From the NCBI GenBank assembly GCA_036311285.1, contig JAXJQF010000029.1:1-23314 (forward strand): DNA of 23,314 nucleotides, in the 5' to 3' direction. The notes under the pieces were generated by a model, which was given only the letters and a program-made list of their open reading frames with translations, was not told where the DNA came from and made no database searches. Positions 1 through 6,907 of the stretch are shown here, in pieces; within the stretch, counting starts at the first letter, position 1, and every line of letters begins with the position of its first letter. A program made the position numbers and the translations under genes. This DNA comes from JAXJQF01 sp036311285. Its GTDB lineage: Bacteria > Pseudomonadota > Gammaproteobacteria > Enterobacterales > Succinivibrionaceae.

Positions 1-47
1 ACAAAGAAATTCAAAAAGATCAACGATTAAATAAAGAGTATAAGTAG
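1..47 (+). CDS. possible 3' end of a gene entering from the left
   Basis: From position 3 one plus-strand frame is open to a TAG at 45-47 and would encode a charged 14-residue tail ending NKEYK. The other two frames close earlier, at 28-30 and 32-34. The tail looks like the end of a helical or coiled protein, but 14 codons are too few to assign a family or even to be sure the frame is coding. No clear terminator hairpin follows. Confidence 0.22.
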   Translation, partial: KEIQKDQRLNKEYK

Positions 48-108
48 AAATTATTACAACTGTATAGGGACGCCTGAACGCTCTTTATAGCTATTATCAT
101 TTGAATAA

Positions 109-219
109 TCAATTTTTTGATAAAACTTCCTCTTTTGATTCTTCTAACGCTTTAATAAAAGCGTCACAAACTTCATAGCTATCAATAGTAAAATCTTTCG
201 TTATTGATGATATGACCAT
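109..219 (-). CDS. small 36-37 residue ORF, unknown
   Basis: A short minus-strand reading frame runs from ATG (217-219) to TGA (109-111). The product starts MVISSITKDF and has an acidic amphipathic helix (DAFIKALEESKEEVL) before its end. The pattern of a short strand (TKDFTID) followed by a helix with FIKALEES is of a kind I associate with very small proteins of mobile regions, but I cannot name a family. There is no good Shine-Dalgarno before the ATG, and the frame stays open upstream through non-coding-looking sequence. It could be a remnant. It lies downstream of the broken gene at 389-1557 on the same strand. Confidence 0.33.
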   Translation of the reverse strand: MVISSITKDFTIDSYEVCDAFIKALEESKEEVLSKN

Positions 220-388
220 ATAAAACACATATTTAATAATATTGATAAATACATAACATAATATCAAATATTTTACACATTAAATAATGTAAAAAAATAC
301 TTTATTTTTGCTTTTTTAAATAATTCGTTCACAACATTAAAAAATAACGAACTAAAAAATTAGAAAATAAAGTATTATATGAGACTTT

Positions 389-1204
389 TTATGAATCTTG
401 TTTGATTTCATCTACATTTACTTTTTCTTGTTCTTGTAGAAGATTTGTTGTATCTTCTACAACATTGTTCTCACTATTTCGTCTGTTTGTAGTCGACTCA
501 TATTCATCAATCCAATCCATTCTCTGCTGTGAGGTGTTGCTTCTTGATTCGCTTCCTCCATAAATTTCCTCATTAATTGTCGCTCCACTCTTTTGCAAGT
601 TTCCATTGTTGTTTGAAATATCCTTTTCAAATCCTGTCGACCCTCTGGAGTCTGGAGCATTTGCCTCAATGCTTTCATATCCTTTTCTTTCATTTGTTTC
701 AACTTCTCCCACGCCCAGCGATTCGCTCCTATCGGTAAAAGCTTCTCTACCATTGTCTGCTCTTCTTCCGTCAATGGACGATTCATCAATCCTAGATCGA
801 ACATTTGAATCAAAAAGTCCGTCTTGTTCTCTTGACGAATCAATTTCATTATGTCCATCTCTAAAACTTCTTGATCTGCGATCTTCAAGATCTGTTCCGC
901 TGTCGGATACATTATCTCTTCTCTCATTATCTCTTGTTCGTCCTCGATCAAGCTGAATTGTTCCATATTCGGATCCTCTATCTCCCAACCCAGATCCTTG
1001 ATCAACTCCCTTTCGTCCTCTGATAACACCTGCTTCTTCAACTCTGCTTGTGTTTGAGTTTGAATTTCCGTCATTTGAGTTAATATTCTCTCTATCTTCG
1101 GCTGTTGCATTAAAATTGCTGCCACTTCTGTTGATTTCATTTACATTTACCTCTTTTGTTTTATCAACTAAAGCTTTATTAAAATTATCATCTTTAGTTA
1201 ACAC
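389..1204 (-). CDS. disordered Asp/Arg/Ser/Asn-rich protein tail (271 codons), probably the 3' part of a broken gene
   Basis: The frame opens at a GTG (1202-1204) placed directly after an in-frame TGA, with only a weak AGAG upstream. The product is almost all Asp, Arg, Ser, Asn, Gly and Glu with few hydrophobics, so it is predicted to be disordered. Only the end (MDWIDEYE, NLLQEQEKVNVDEI) has hydrophobic character. VNVNEI near the start and VNVDEI near the end are near copies and are encoded by a 20-bp direct repeat. This frame is preferred over the overlapping 227-codon frame at 457-1140: in a 20-codon sample around 901-960 its third positions are 15/20 A or T, against 9/19 in the other frame. 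The absence of Leu, Ile, Val and Met codons explains why the other frame lacks stops. The same frame continues upstream past the TGA with similar Asn/Ser-rich sequence, so this is probably a fragment of a roughly 390-residue protein. Function unknown. Confidence 0.45.
   Translation of the reverse strand: MLTKDDNFNKALVDKTKEVNVNEINRSGSNFNATAEDRENINSNDGNSNSNTSRVEEAGVIRGRKGVDQGSGLGDRGSEYGTIQLDRGRTRDNERRDNVSDSGTDLEDRRSRSFRDGHNEIDSSREQDGLFDSNVRSRIDESSIDGRRADNGREAFTDRSESLGVGEVETNERKGYESIEANAPDSRGSTGFEKDISNNNGNLQKSGATINEEIYGGSESRSNTSQQRMDWIDEYESTTNRRNSENNVVEDTTNLLQEQEKVNVDEIKQDS
402..421 (+). repeat. 20-bp direct repeat, left copy
   Basis: TTGATTTCATCTACATTTAC matches the copy at 1131-1150 at 19 of 20 positions. 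The two copies bracket the disordered Asp/Arg-rich coding segment and encode VNVDEI and VNVNEI of the minus-strand ORF. Confidence 0.6.
1131..1150 (+). repeat. 20-bp direct repeat, right copy
   Basis: TTGATTTCATTTACATTTAC, partner of the copy at 402-421 and differing only at position 1141. It lies near the start of the disordered ORF. Confidence 0.6.
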
Positions 1205-1335
1205 TCAATTCTCTAACAAATCATTATGATGAAAACTGTTATCATAATTTTGAATGTCTCTAAAATTTGAACTGTTAGATTTTTCTTATCTTGCTCAATA
1301 TCTAATATCTTTTTTACTTGCAAATGTTTGTCAGA
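1205..1335 (-). pseudogene. decayed coding segment joining the two ORF fragments
   Basis: This stretch reads as degraded coding sequence. After the TAA of the 73-codon ORF the same frame continues as KHLQVKKILDIEQDKK. Then, across an A5 run near 1280-1284, plausible sequence switches to the frame of the downstream 271-codon ORF (SNSSNFRDIQNYDNSF, then HHNDLLEN) and meets TGA at 1205-1207. Adding one A to the run and ignoring the TAA and TGA gives a single frame of about 389 codons from 1557 to 389. That supports one gene broken by two stops and one frameshift. Base-calling or assembly error could account for the frameshift but hardly for both stops. Confidence 0.45.
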
Positions 1336-1557
1336 TTAAGTCGAAAGTTCACTATTCTTTATTCTCTTTTGTTCTAAAGCTTGATGAATAAATTTTTGAA
1401 ATTTTTTTCTATGTTCTTTAGGATCTTGAGTGGATATTAATTCATCAATTTGTTCTTCTGATAATAATTCTAATTCTCTATAATTTTGCTTTCTGCATTC
1501 AATAATAAATTCTTCATCAGATACATTATCATCAATTTTTGTAAATTCAAAAGCCAT
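1336..1557 (-). CDS. 73-residue acidic helical protein, probable N-terminal fragment of a broken gene
   Basis: The start is well supported: ATG at 1555-1557 is preceded by ATGAGGATAAAT, which carries an AGGA Shine-Dalgarno at good spacing. The product is charged and helical (DEEFIIECRKQNYREL, then LLSEEQIDELIS) with a basic stretch and SELST at the end; it has no signal peptide or membrane segment. I do not recognise the family. Coding-like sequence continues in frame beyond the TAA and then, after a frameshift, into the disordered 271-codon ORF, so the original product was probably about 389 residues: an ordered head with a long disordered tail. It may still be translated as a short protein because its ribosome-binding site is intact. 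Confidence 0.5.
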   Translation of the reverse strand: MAFEFTKIDDNVSDEEFIIECRKQNYRELELLSEEQIDELISTQDPKEHRKKFQKFIHQALEQKRIKNSELST

Positions 1558-1833
1558 ATATTTATCCTCATTTTTGTTTAAAATAGCTATAAATTTTATA
1601 CTAATAAGTTATAACACAAAAAAATTCGAAAATCTTTATAATCAGCGTATTATGTGATGTACAATACAGTTTTTATTTTGATTACACAAAAAAGTATATG
1701 AATATTAAGGTCTACAAATTTCTAGATATAACAATGAATAATTAATAAAATTACAATTGATTCAGTAATTTTATTTTTATATGGCAAGAATAATATTACT
1801 TACAAGTTAATGAAGTTTTGTTTATTAATAAAG
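1558..1833. other. non-coding gap holding one AT-rich hairpin
   Basis: No convincing gene is seen here. A perfect 10-bp inverted repeat lies at 1745-1754 (ATAAAATTAC) and 1765-1774 (GTAATTTTAT), with a 10-nt loop and TTTTAT after it on the plus strand. It could act as a weak terminator or simply reflect AT-rich sequence. The stretch just upstream of 1557 must contain the promoter of the broken gene, but I see no clear -35/-10 pair. Confidence 0.35.
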
Positions 1834-1885
1834 AATCTCCTCGTCTATTATGCTTTCCGTTTCCCAAAAAGCTAGAGAGGAGATT
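1834..1885 (-). terminator. long hairpin downstream of the active amylase gene
   Basis: The arms AATCTCCTC (1834-1842) and GAGGAGATT (1877-1885) pair perfectly. The stem continues inward, after a one-base bulge, with TCTA/TAGA and then GCTTT/AAAGC. It lies 42 bases past the stop of the minus-strand amylase. Read on that strand the stem is followed by TTCTTTATT, a modest U-rich tail. It is best read as the amylase terminator; a structured 3' end that stabilises the mRNA is an alternative. Confidence 0.5.
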
Positions 1886-1927
1886 TTGTTATCTAGAATT
1901 TATATTATATTTCTTGAACTTTAAATC

Positions 1928-3646
1928 TTATTTTGTGCACTTAACGTTAAAGAAACTACCAGATAAACCATTAACAGTAAATTCATTTGCTGTTAATGAT
2001 TCGTTTGTTAATAAGTTTTCTAAAGTACAAGTACCTAAATCTAATTTAGTCCAAACACTATTATCAATAGTAACTTTTCTTGAATTTTTACTTGAGTTAA
2101 ATACATAAAGAACGTTGTCTTTATTGTATTGCTTTAAATCTACAATTAAAGTTGAATCTGTGAATAAAGTTACTCTCTTACCTTTTGCTAATGCAGGATG
2201 CTTATCACGAAGCTTAAGCATTGATGCTATAGTTGTCTTTAAGTTTTCTTCATCCTTTGTTAAATTAGATGTTCTACCTGTTGTACGACTTACATGGTCA
2301 TCACATTGATTTATTTTATCACACTGTAATGGCTGTTCTACAAATCCTGCCAATTCATCACCAATTTCATCGCCATAATAAATTGTTAACGGACCAGACA
2401 TTGCAGAAAGAAAACTAAAAGCGGCTTGATGGTTATCGAAATATTCTTTAGTCTTCTTACCATCTTCAGAATATGCTGCTCTTTGAATTAAATCACCGTA
2501 TCTTGGCAAATCATGGTTACCGATAAAGTTGTTAGGCATTGCATTCTTGCTATAGCCAAACATTTTATTAACTTCATCATTTAAAACTTTTGCACTTTGA
2601 CTACAGCTTTGTTGATCTAATACGTCACCATTACTTGCTAGAACCTTTGTTAACTGATATCTAACAGGGAAGTTAAAAGCACTCATTAAAGAATCATTTT
2701 GGTACGCAGCCTTTTCAATATCACGAGCATTACCACTCCATATTTCTGCTACCATATAACCTAATGGCTGTACTTTTTTCCCTTTCATCTTATAAGCATT
2801 TGATTTCTTGGCTGATTCTGTTTGAACTTCTTTTGAAATTTCCTTCCATTGTTCAGGACTTAATTGATAAGCTTGGTCTAATCTCCAACCATCAATCTTT
2901 AAAGTCTTGATCCAATATGAAGCAAATTCCTTCAAGAAAGGTAATGATTTTTCAACATCAAAACATGTTGCCCTTCTTAAGCTAATCTTATCTAAATGAC
3001 CATTCATTAAACGGCACATTTTGTTTAAATGTAACTTATTACCCTTTGGAGAGGTTTGTTCTACATTTATTTTTGCGTGACCAAATACCCCATCTAAAAT
3101 AACATAAAGTCCCTTGCTATGAGCTTTTGATACTAACTCTTTAGCATCATCTAAAGTACCAAATTTAGGATCAATTTTAAAATAATTCGACGTAAAATAA
3201 CCTGTACCATCTAACTTATCATATACTTCTTCTTGATCAGTTATTACAGTAGTTTCAAAAATAGGACTTACCCAAATTGTATTAATGCCTGTAGACTTGA
3301 TATAGTCAAGATTTTCAATAATACCACGAATATTTCCACCATGAACGCTTGGTCCCCAAGCTTTTTCATATCCTTTTGGACCTTTGTCACTGTGTGCAAA
3401 GCTTTCTACCATAACCTGATATAATCTTAAGTCACACATTTTATTATCAGAATTAAAGCATCCCTTACCATCCATAACATGAAAATCTTTATCTGTTGCT
3501 TTTACAACAACTGAACTTGATACACCACTCTGAGCGCAAGTAACTCTTTCTGGTCTCTTCCATGCAATGTTACTCGAAGACGCGCAACCTGTAATAGATA
3601 CGATAGCAACCGTAAGCATTGATAAACCAAGATTTTTAAATTTCAT
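1928..3646 (-). CDS. GH13 family alpha-amylase, lipoprotein, catalytically complete
   Basis: A 572-residue glycoside hydrolase family 13 enzyme, expected to cleave alpha-1,4-glucans such as starch or maltodextrin. The N-terminus is a lipoprotein signal: Lys-rich start, hydrophobic core, lipobox ITGC with the lipidated Cys at 21. It should therefore be anchored in the envelope, possibly facing outward. All four classic GH13 regions are present: region I LDGVFGH (Asp185, His190; Gly in place of the common Asn), region II DGWRLD (Arg255, nucleophile Asp257), region III MVAEIW (acid/base Glu301) and region IV GNHD (His378, Asp379). A C-terminal beta domain follows from about 485. Many Cys residues after the signal suggest disulfides. 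The start is supported by TTGGAG 8 bases before the ATG. It lies downstream of a paralogue on the same strand, with that gene's terminator between, so each probably has its own promoter. The exact GH13 subfamily and product specificity cannot be read from sequence. Confidence 0.9.
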   Translation of the reverse strand: MKFKNLGLSMLTVAIVSITGCASSSNIAWKRPERVTCAQSGVSSSVVVKATDKDFHVMDGKGCFNSDNKMCDLRLYQVMVESFAHSDKGPKGYEKAWGPSVHGGNIRGIIENLDYIKSTGINTIWVSPIFETTVITDQEEVYDKLDGTGYFTSNYFKIDPKFGTLDDAKELVSKAHSKGLYVILDGVFGHAKINVEQTSPKGNKLHLNKMCRLMNGHLDKISLRRATCFDVEKSLPFLKEFASYWIKTLKIDGWRLDQAYQLSPEQWKEISKEVQTESAKKSNAYKMKGKKVQPLGYMVAEIWSGNARDIEKAAYQNDSLMSAFNFPVRYQLTKVLASNGDVLDQQSCSQSAKVLNDEVNKMFGYSKNAMPNNFIGNHDLPRYGDLIQRAAYSEDGKKTKEYFDNHQAAFSFLSAMSGPLTIYYGDEIGDELAGFVEQPLQCDKINQCDDHVSRTTGRTSNLTKDEENLKTTIASMLKLRDKHPALAKGKRVTLFTDSTLIVDLKQYNKDNVLYVFNSSKNSRKVTIDNSVWTKLDLGTCTLENLLTNESLTANEFTVNGLSGSFFNVKCTK

Positions 3647-3885
3647 TTACAAAACTCCAAACTATAATTATACAAACATGACAATCGTATAAATAAATAT
3701 AATATTTATAGTTATTTAACATTTAAAAACACAAATATGAATTTTTCGCTATATATTTGTCTTAATATTTATCTATTTCTTTTTTACTTATTTTATTTGT
3801 TTTTATATTTTATGGATTCTAATTTTTATTAGTTCAGCTGCAATACTTTATACATATTTAATTTTGTATTTGTTATTTAAGTAAG

Positions 3886-3914
3886 AAGGTTTATGTTTTT
3901 TAAACATAAACCTT
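3886..3914 (-). terminator. perfect 13-bp hairpin after the pseudo-amylase gene
   Basis: AAGGTTTATGTTT (3886-3898) and AAACATAAACCTT (3902-3914) form a perfect stem with a 3-base loop, 20 bases beyond the stop of the upstream paralogue. It has a T-run on the plus-strand side and TTCTTACTT on the minus side. This should separate transcription of the two GH13 genes. The rest of the gap to 3646 is AT-rich and holds no gene. Confidence 0.65.
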
Positions 3915-3933
3915 TTTAAATCATTAACGTTAA

Positions 3934-5643
3934 TTACTTAATACAATCTAATCTATACATCTTAGTACTTACACTAGGAATTTCTAAACTAGATTTACTT
4001 ACTTTCTTGTAATCATCTAAATCAATTAAACCACAACTTTCGTATTTTAACGCTTTCCATAATGAAGGTTCAAAAGATACCTTTCTAGCCTTTTCACTAC
4101 TATTTAAAATAACCAACACTCTGTCTTTCTTATATTGTTTGATGTCTAAATATAAAGATTCATCACTAAATACATGAATTCTTTCACCTCGTGATAAAGA
4201 CAAATGCTCATCTCTTAGTTTTAAGTACTTAAACACGTGTTGCTTTAAGTCCTGTTCAAAATCAGAGAAACCATTAATTTTTCCAGATGTACGAGATACA
4301 TGGTCATCACATTGATTTGTTCTATCACAATTTGATGGAGAAGATACAAAATCTTCTAATTCAGAACCAATTTCATCACCATACATTAAAGATATAGGAC
4401 CAGACATTGATGTTAAGAAAACTAAAGCAGCTTTATGAGCATTATAGTAACTTGCATCTAAATCACCATCTTTCTCATACTTTGCTCTTTGTAATAAATC
4501 ACCAAATCTAATACCATTTGCTGAACTTATAAAGTTTACAGGAATACCCTTACGACTATAACCTGCCATTTTTGCATACATATCATCATTAAATATTCTT
4601 GTAGGTTGACTACATGACTTCTTAGAGAAAGAATCACCATCAGATGCTAACACACGTAAAATAGCATTCTTTGCAGGATAATTCATAGCCATCTCAATTG
4701 AATTACTTGAGAACGCGTTACTTTCAATATCCTTTGGTTGATCTGTTACCATATCAGCAATTGTTAAACCTAATGGATTAACACTCTTTGAACCTTGCTT
4801 ATACATATTTGTTTCTTTAGCAGATTCAGCTTTAATTGCTTCTCTTAATTCTTTCCAAACCTTTGTTTCAATTTGGTAAGCATCTATAAAACGATAACCG
4901 TCAATCTTTAATTCATTGATCCAATATGAAACGACATCCTTTAAATAATCAACTGAGCGTTCACTATTAATACATGAAGTACCTGTAACAGTTGTCTTAT
5001 CAAAATAACCTTTAATTGAACGACAGTTCTGATTTAATATTAATCTGTTGTCATTAGGACTAAAAACAGAGATATTATTTTTAACTTTGCCTAAAGCAAT
5101 GTCGAAAACAACCTTCAACCCCATTCTATGAGCGCGATCTACCAATTCCTTTAATTCATCTAAAGTACCAAATCTTGGATCGATTTCAAAGTAATTTGAA
5201 ACATATGAACCTGTTCCATCATGCTTTAAATGTTCTTCAGCTTGAAATTCATTTGAAACTGTCTTAAAAATTGGAGATAAAATTATAGCATTAACACCTA
5301 CACCTTTGATGTAAGCCAAGTTATTTAAAATACCTTTAATATTACCTTTAACAGTACTTGGTGACCAATTCTTTTCTACCCCAGGAGCTCCGCTATCATC
5401 ATGAACAAAAGCTGGAACATAAATATCGTAGAATCTTAAATCACATACAGGATTATCACTTCCAAAACAAGCTGAACGAGTGTTGCTAGATTTCATCATT
5501 GTAACATCATTCATTGTTATGCTTGAATCAATAGTTTTTCTCTTACATTCGACTTCCTTTGCAGGTTGCCACGCAGCATTAGCAACACTTGATAAAGACA
5601 TCGACAAAACGATTAAAGATACTAATTTAGATAACTTCACCAT
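3934..5643 (-). CDS. secreted GH13 paralogue lacking all catalytic residues (pseudo-amylase)
   Basis: A 569-residue protein that aligns end to end with the neighbouring amylase, so it has the GH13 barrel plus C-terminal beta domain. The ATG at 5643 is chosen over a TTG at 5688: TAGGAAAATTT precedes it, and the product then begins MVKLSKLVSLIVL and ends its signal at VANA-AWQ, a standard signal peptidase I site with no lipobox. In this numbering every catalytic position has changed. In region II DGYRFIDAY puts Ile253 where the nucleophile Asp should be. In region III the acid/base Glu is Asp297 (TIADMV). In region IV GNHD is replaced by SSAN (374-376 = Ser, Ala, Asn). In region I the His is Lys186. 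Structural parts such as MYGDEIG, NQCDDHVSRT and the region before region IV are kept. Hydrolase activity is very unlikely; glucan binding or partnership with the active enzyme is the plausible role (inference). Confidence 0.88.
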   Translation of the reverse strand: MVKLSKLVSLIVLSMSLSSVANAAWQPAKEVECKRKTIDSSITMNDVTMMKSSNTRSACFGSDNPVCDLRFYDIYVPAFVHDDSGAPGVEKNWSPSTVKGNIKGILNNLAYIKGVGVNAIILSPIFKTVSNEFQAEEHLKHDGTGSYVSNYFEIDPRFGTLDELKELVDRAHRMGLKVVFDIALGKVKNNISVFSPNDNRLILNQNCRSIKGYFDKTTVTGTSCINSERSVDYLKDVVSYWINELKIDGYRFIDAYQIETKVWKELREAIKAESAKETNMYKQGSKSVNPLGLTIADMVTDQPKDIESNAFSSNSIEMAMNYPAKNAILRVLASDGDSFSKKSCSQPTRIFNDDMYAKMAGYSRKGIPVNFISSANGIRFGDLLQRAKYEKDGDLDASYYNAHKAALVFLTSMSGPISLMYGDEIGSELEDFVSSPSNCDRTNQCDDHVSRTSGKINGFSDFEQDLKQHVFKYLKLRDEHLSLSRGERIHVFSDESLYLDIKQYKKDRVLVILNSSEKARKVSFEPSLWKALKYESCGLIDLDDYKKVSKSSLEIPSVSTKMYRLDCIK

Positions 5644-6904
5644 AAATTTTCCTACATACTTTATAATGGGTAACTGAATTTCTCTCAAACAATCAAAGAG
5701 GTGTTTCTTTATTATTTAACCTAAATAACATACAGTAGTAACAAATAAAATATAGATAATTAACTGTAACATAAAAGTTTCAATAATTAACTATTACCAA
5801 TAAATATCTCTGTTACCACTTTTGTTGACCATCACTAATCTCAAAGTTTCCTAAATTCTTAAGAAATTGTATGAGACAACTCTATTATTACAAAAACTTG
5901 TTTATATTATTCGTCTAGACTTTCTTGTTTTATAAAACAGAATTGATTACTATTATTATAAATTCTGTATACATTTTATCATGATTGACTTTTTATCGCG
6001 TATAGTCAAAGTCTTACATTTATGTGAGACATCAACCATTTTTTTGTTAGACATTTTTACAATATTTAAATGTCAAAGATAAATCTACATTTTATCTTCG
6101 CTTACTAAATTTTAATATTTCTTATATTTCATTTATCTGTATACAAGTTTACAAAGAACAGTTTAGAGTTTAAAAATAATAAGTGTAATACCAATAACAT
6201 AGTAATTATATTAAAGTAATTGTTTCGTATTTTCTTTGACAAGAGTCGTTAAATTTTTAAACCAAACATTATCTATATCAAAAATTTCATTTAATCATTA
6301 CATATTTTACTTAATTATTTTCATATATTAGTATTGTTTTTAACCAAGCTTCTGTTTTATCCTTAACATCAAAAGTCTCATTAACTTAAAACAATATCAA
6401 ACTTGTTCACAATAATTTTATTTAATTTTCATAACATCTACACATCTTATTAGACTAAAGAAAATCAATCGCATTACAACATATAGACTTCTATTATTAT
6501 GTATATAAATTTTATTAAACGCATCAAGGTCTAGACAAATAACACTTTTAATGTTAAATTATGCCTGTTTTGTGGATTTATTCCTTAAATCGACATCTTT
6601 CCTATTGGAATCATTTTGTTTTATTTATTTACAAAAATCTTTAACACATTACGCAATAGTTTTACACCTCTTATTCTTTATAAGTCTATTAGGTAATTCT
6701 ATAAGCAAAGCGTTAAATATTTGTAAGCACTTATCGTTTTCATTACATCCATTTCAAGTATAAGCAATGATTTAATGAAGTACTCTTAAATCAATATGAT
6801 TTAAATTCGTAGCTGTCGACAAAACAATCTCAATAATTTATCAATATTTATTAACTTAATCCCAGAGCTTTTACAAACAGAGCCCAAGGAATCAATGTAA
6901 TTTT
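5644..6904. other. 1.26-kb intergenic region between pseudo-amylase and rho, including a C-over-G rho leader
   Basis: I find no convincing gene in this long gap. The left part must hold the pseudo-amylase promoter on the minus strand. An 8-bp hairpin (ACAGAATT/AATTCTGT, 5937-5968) is present. In 6241-6480 of the plus strand I count 39 C against 12 G, which is the composition Rho prefers on untranslated RNA. Rho is known to limit its own synthesis by terminating within its leader in E. coli, so this stretch may be a rut-like autoregulatory region (inference). Small ORFs at 5981-6082 and 6551-6763 lack ribosome-binding sites. Confidence 0.45.
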
Positions 6905-6907
6905 ATG
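6886..6907 (+). promoter_or_regulatory. Shine-Dalgarno followed by an AUG-stop minimal ORF just before the rho start
   Basis: AAGGA (6886-6890) lies 4 bases before an ATG (6895-6897) that is followed at once by TAA (6898-6900). The rho ATG (6905-6907) comes after four T residues, 14 bases from the Shine-Dalgarno. The best-spaced start is thus a start-stop pair, and rho itself has an over-long spacing. A ribosome parked there would cover the rho start. Confidence 0.5.

Noticed and set aside
606..956. 116-codon plus-strand frame opposite the disordered ORF, suggesting triple coding
   Set aside because: The coding strand is purine-rich and lacks the triplets that would read as stops, so several frames are open by composition. 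The product is Ser/Leu/Pro-rich low complexity.
457..1140. 227-codon minus-strand frame inside the disordered ORF, with a helical-looking product
   Set aside because: Its third codon positions are much richer in G and C than this genome's habit, and it has many Met and Ile residues that arise from Asp and Asn codons of the other frame. The lack of stops follows from the scarcity of hydrophobic codons in the 271-codon frame. No good ribosome-binding site is seen.
1818..2108. 96-codon plus-strand ORF over the amylase 3' end
   Set aside because: Antisense shadow of the well-supported amylase gene and its terminator.
5981..6082. 33-codon ORF upstream of rho, considered as a rho leader peptide
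   Set aside because: The length equals E. coli rhoL, but there is no sequence resemblance, no ribosome-binding site, and it lies over 800 bases from rho.
6551..6763. 70-codon hydrophobic ORF in the rho leader
   Set aside because: No ribosome-binding site, random Phe/Leu-rich composition expected of AT-rich DNA, and no family resemblance.
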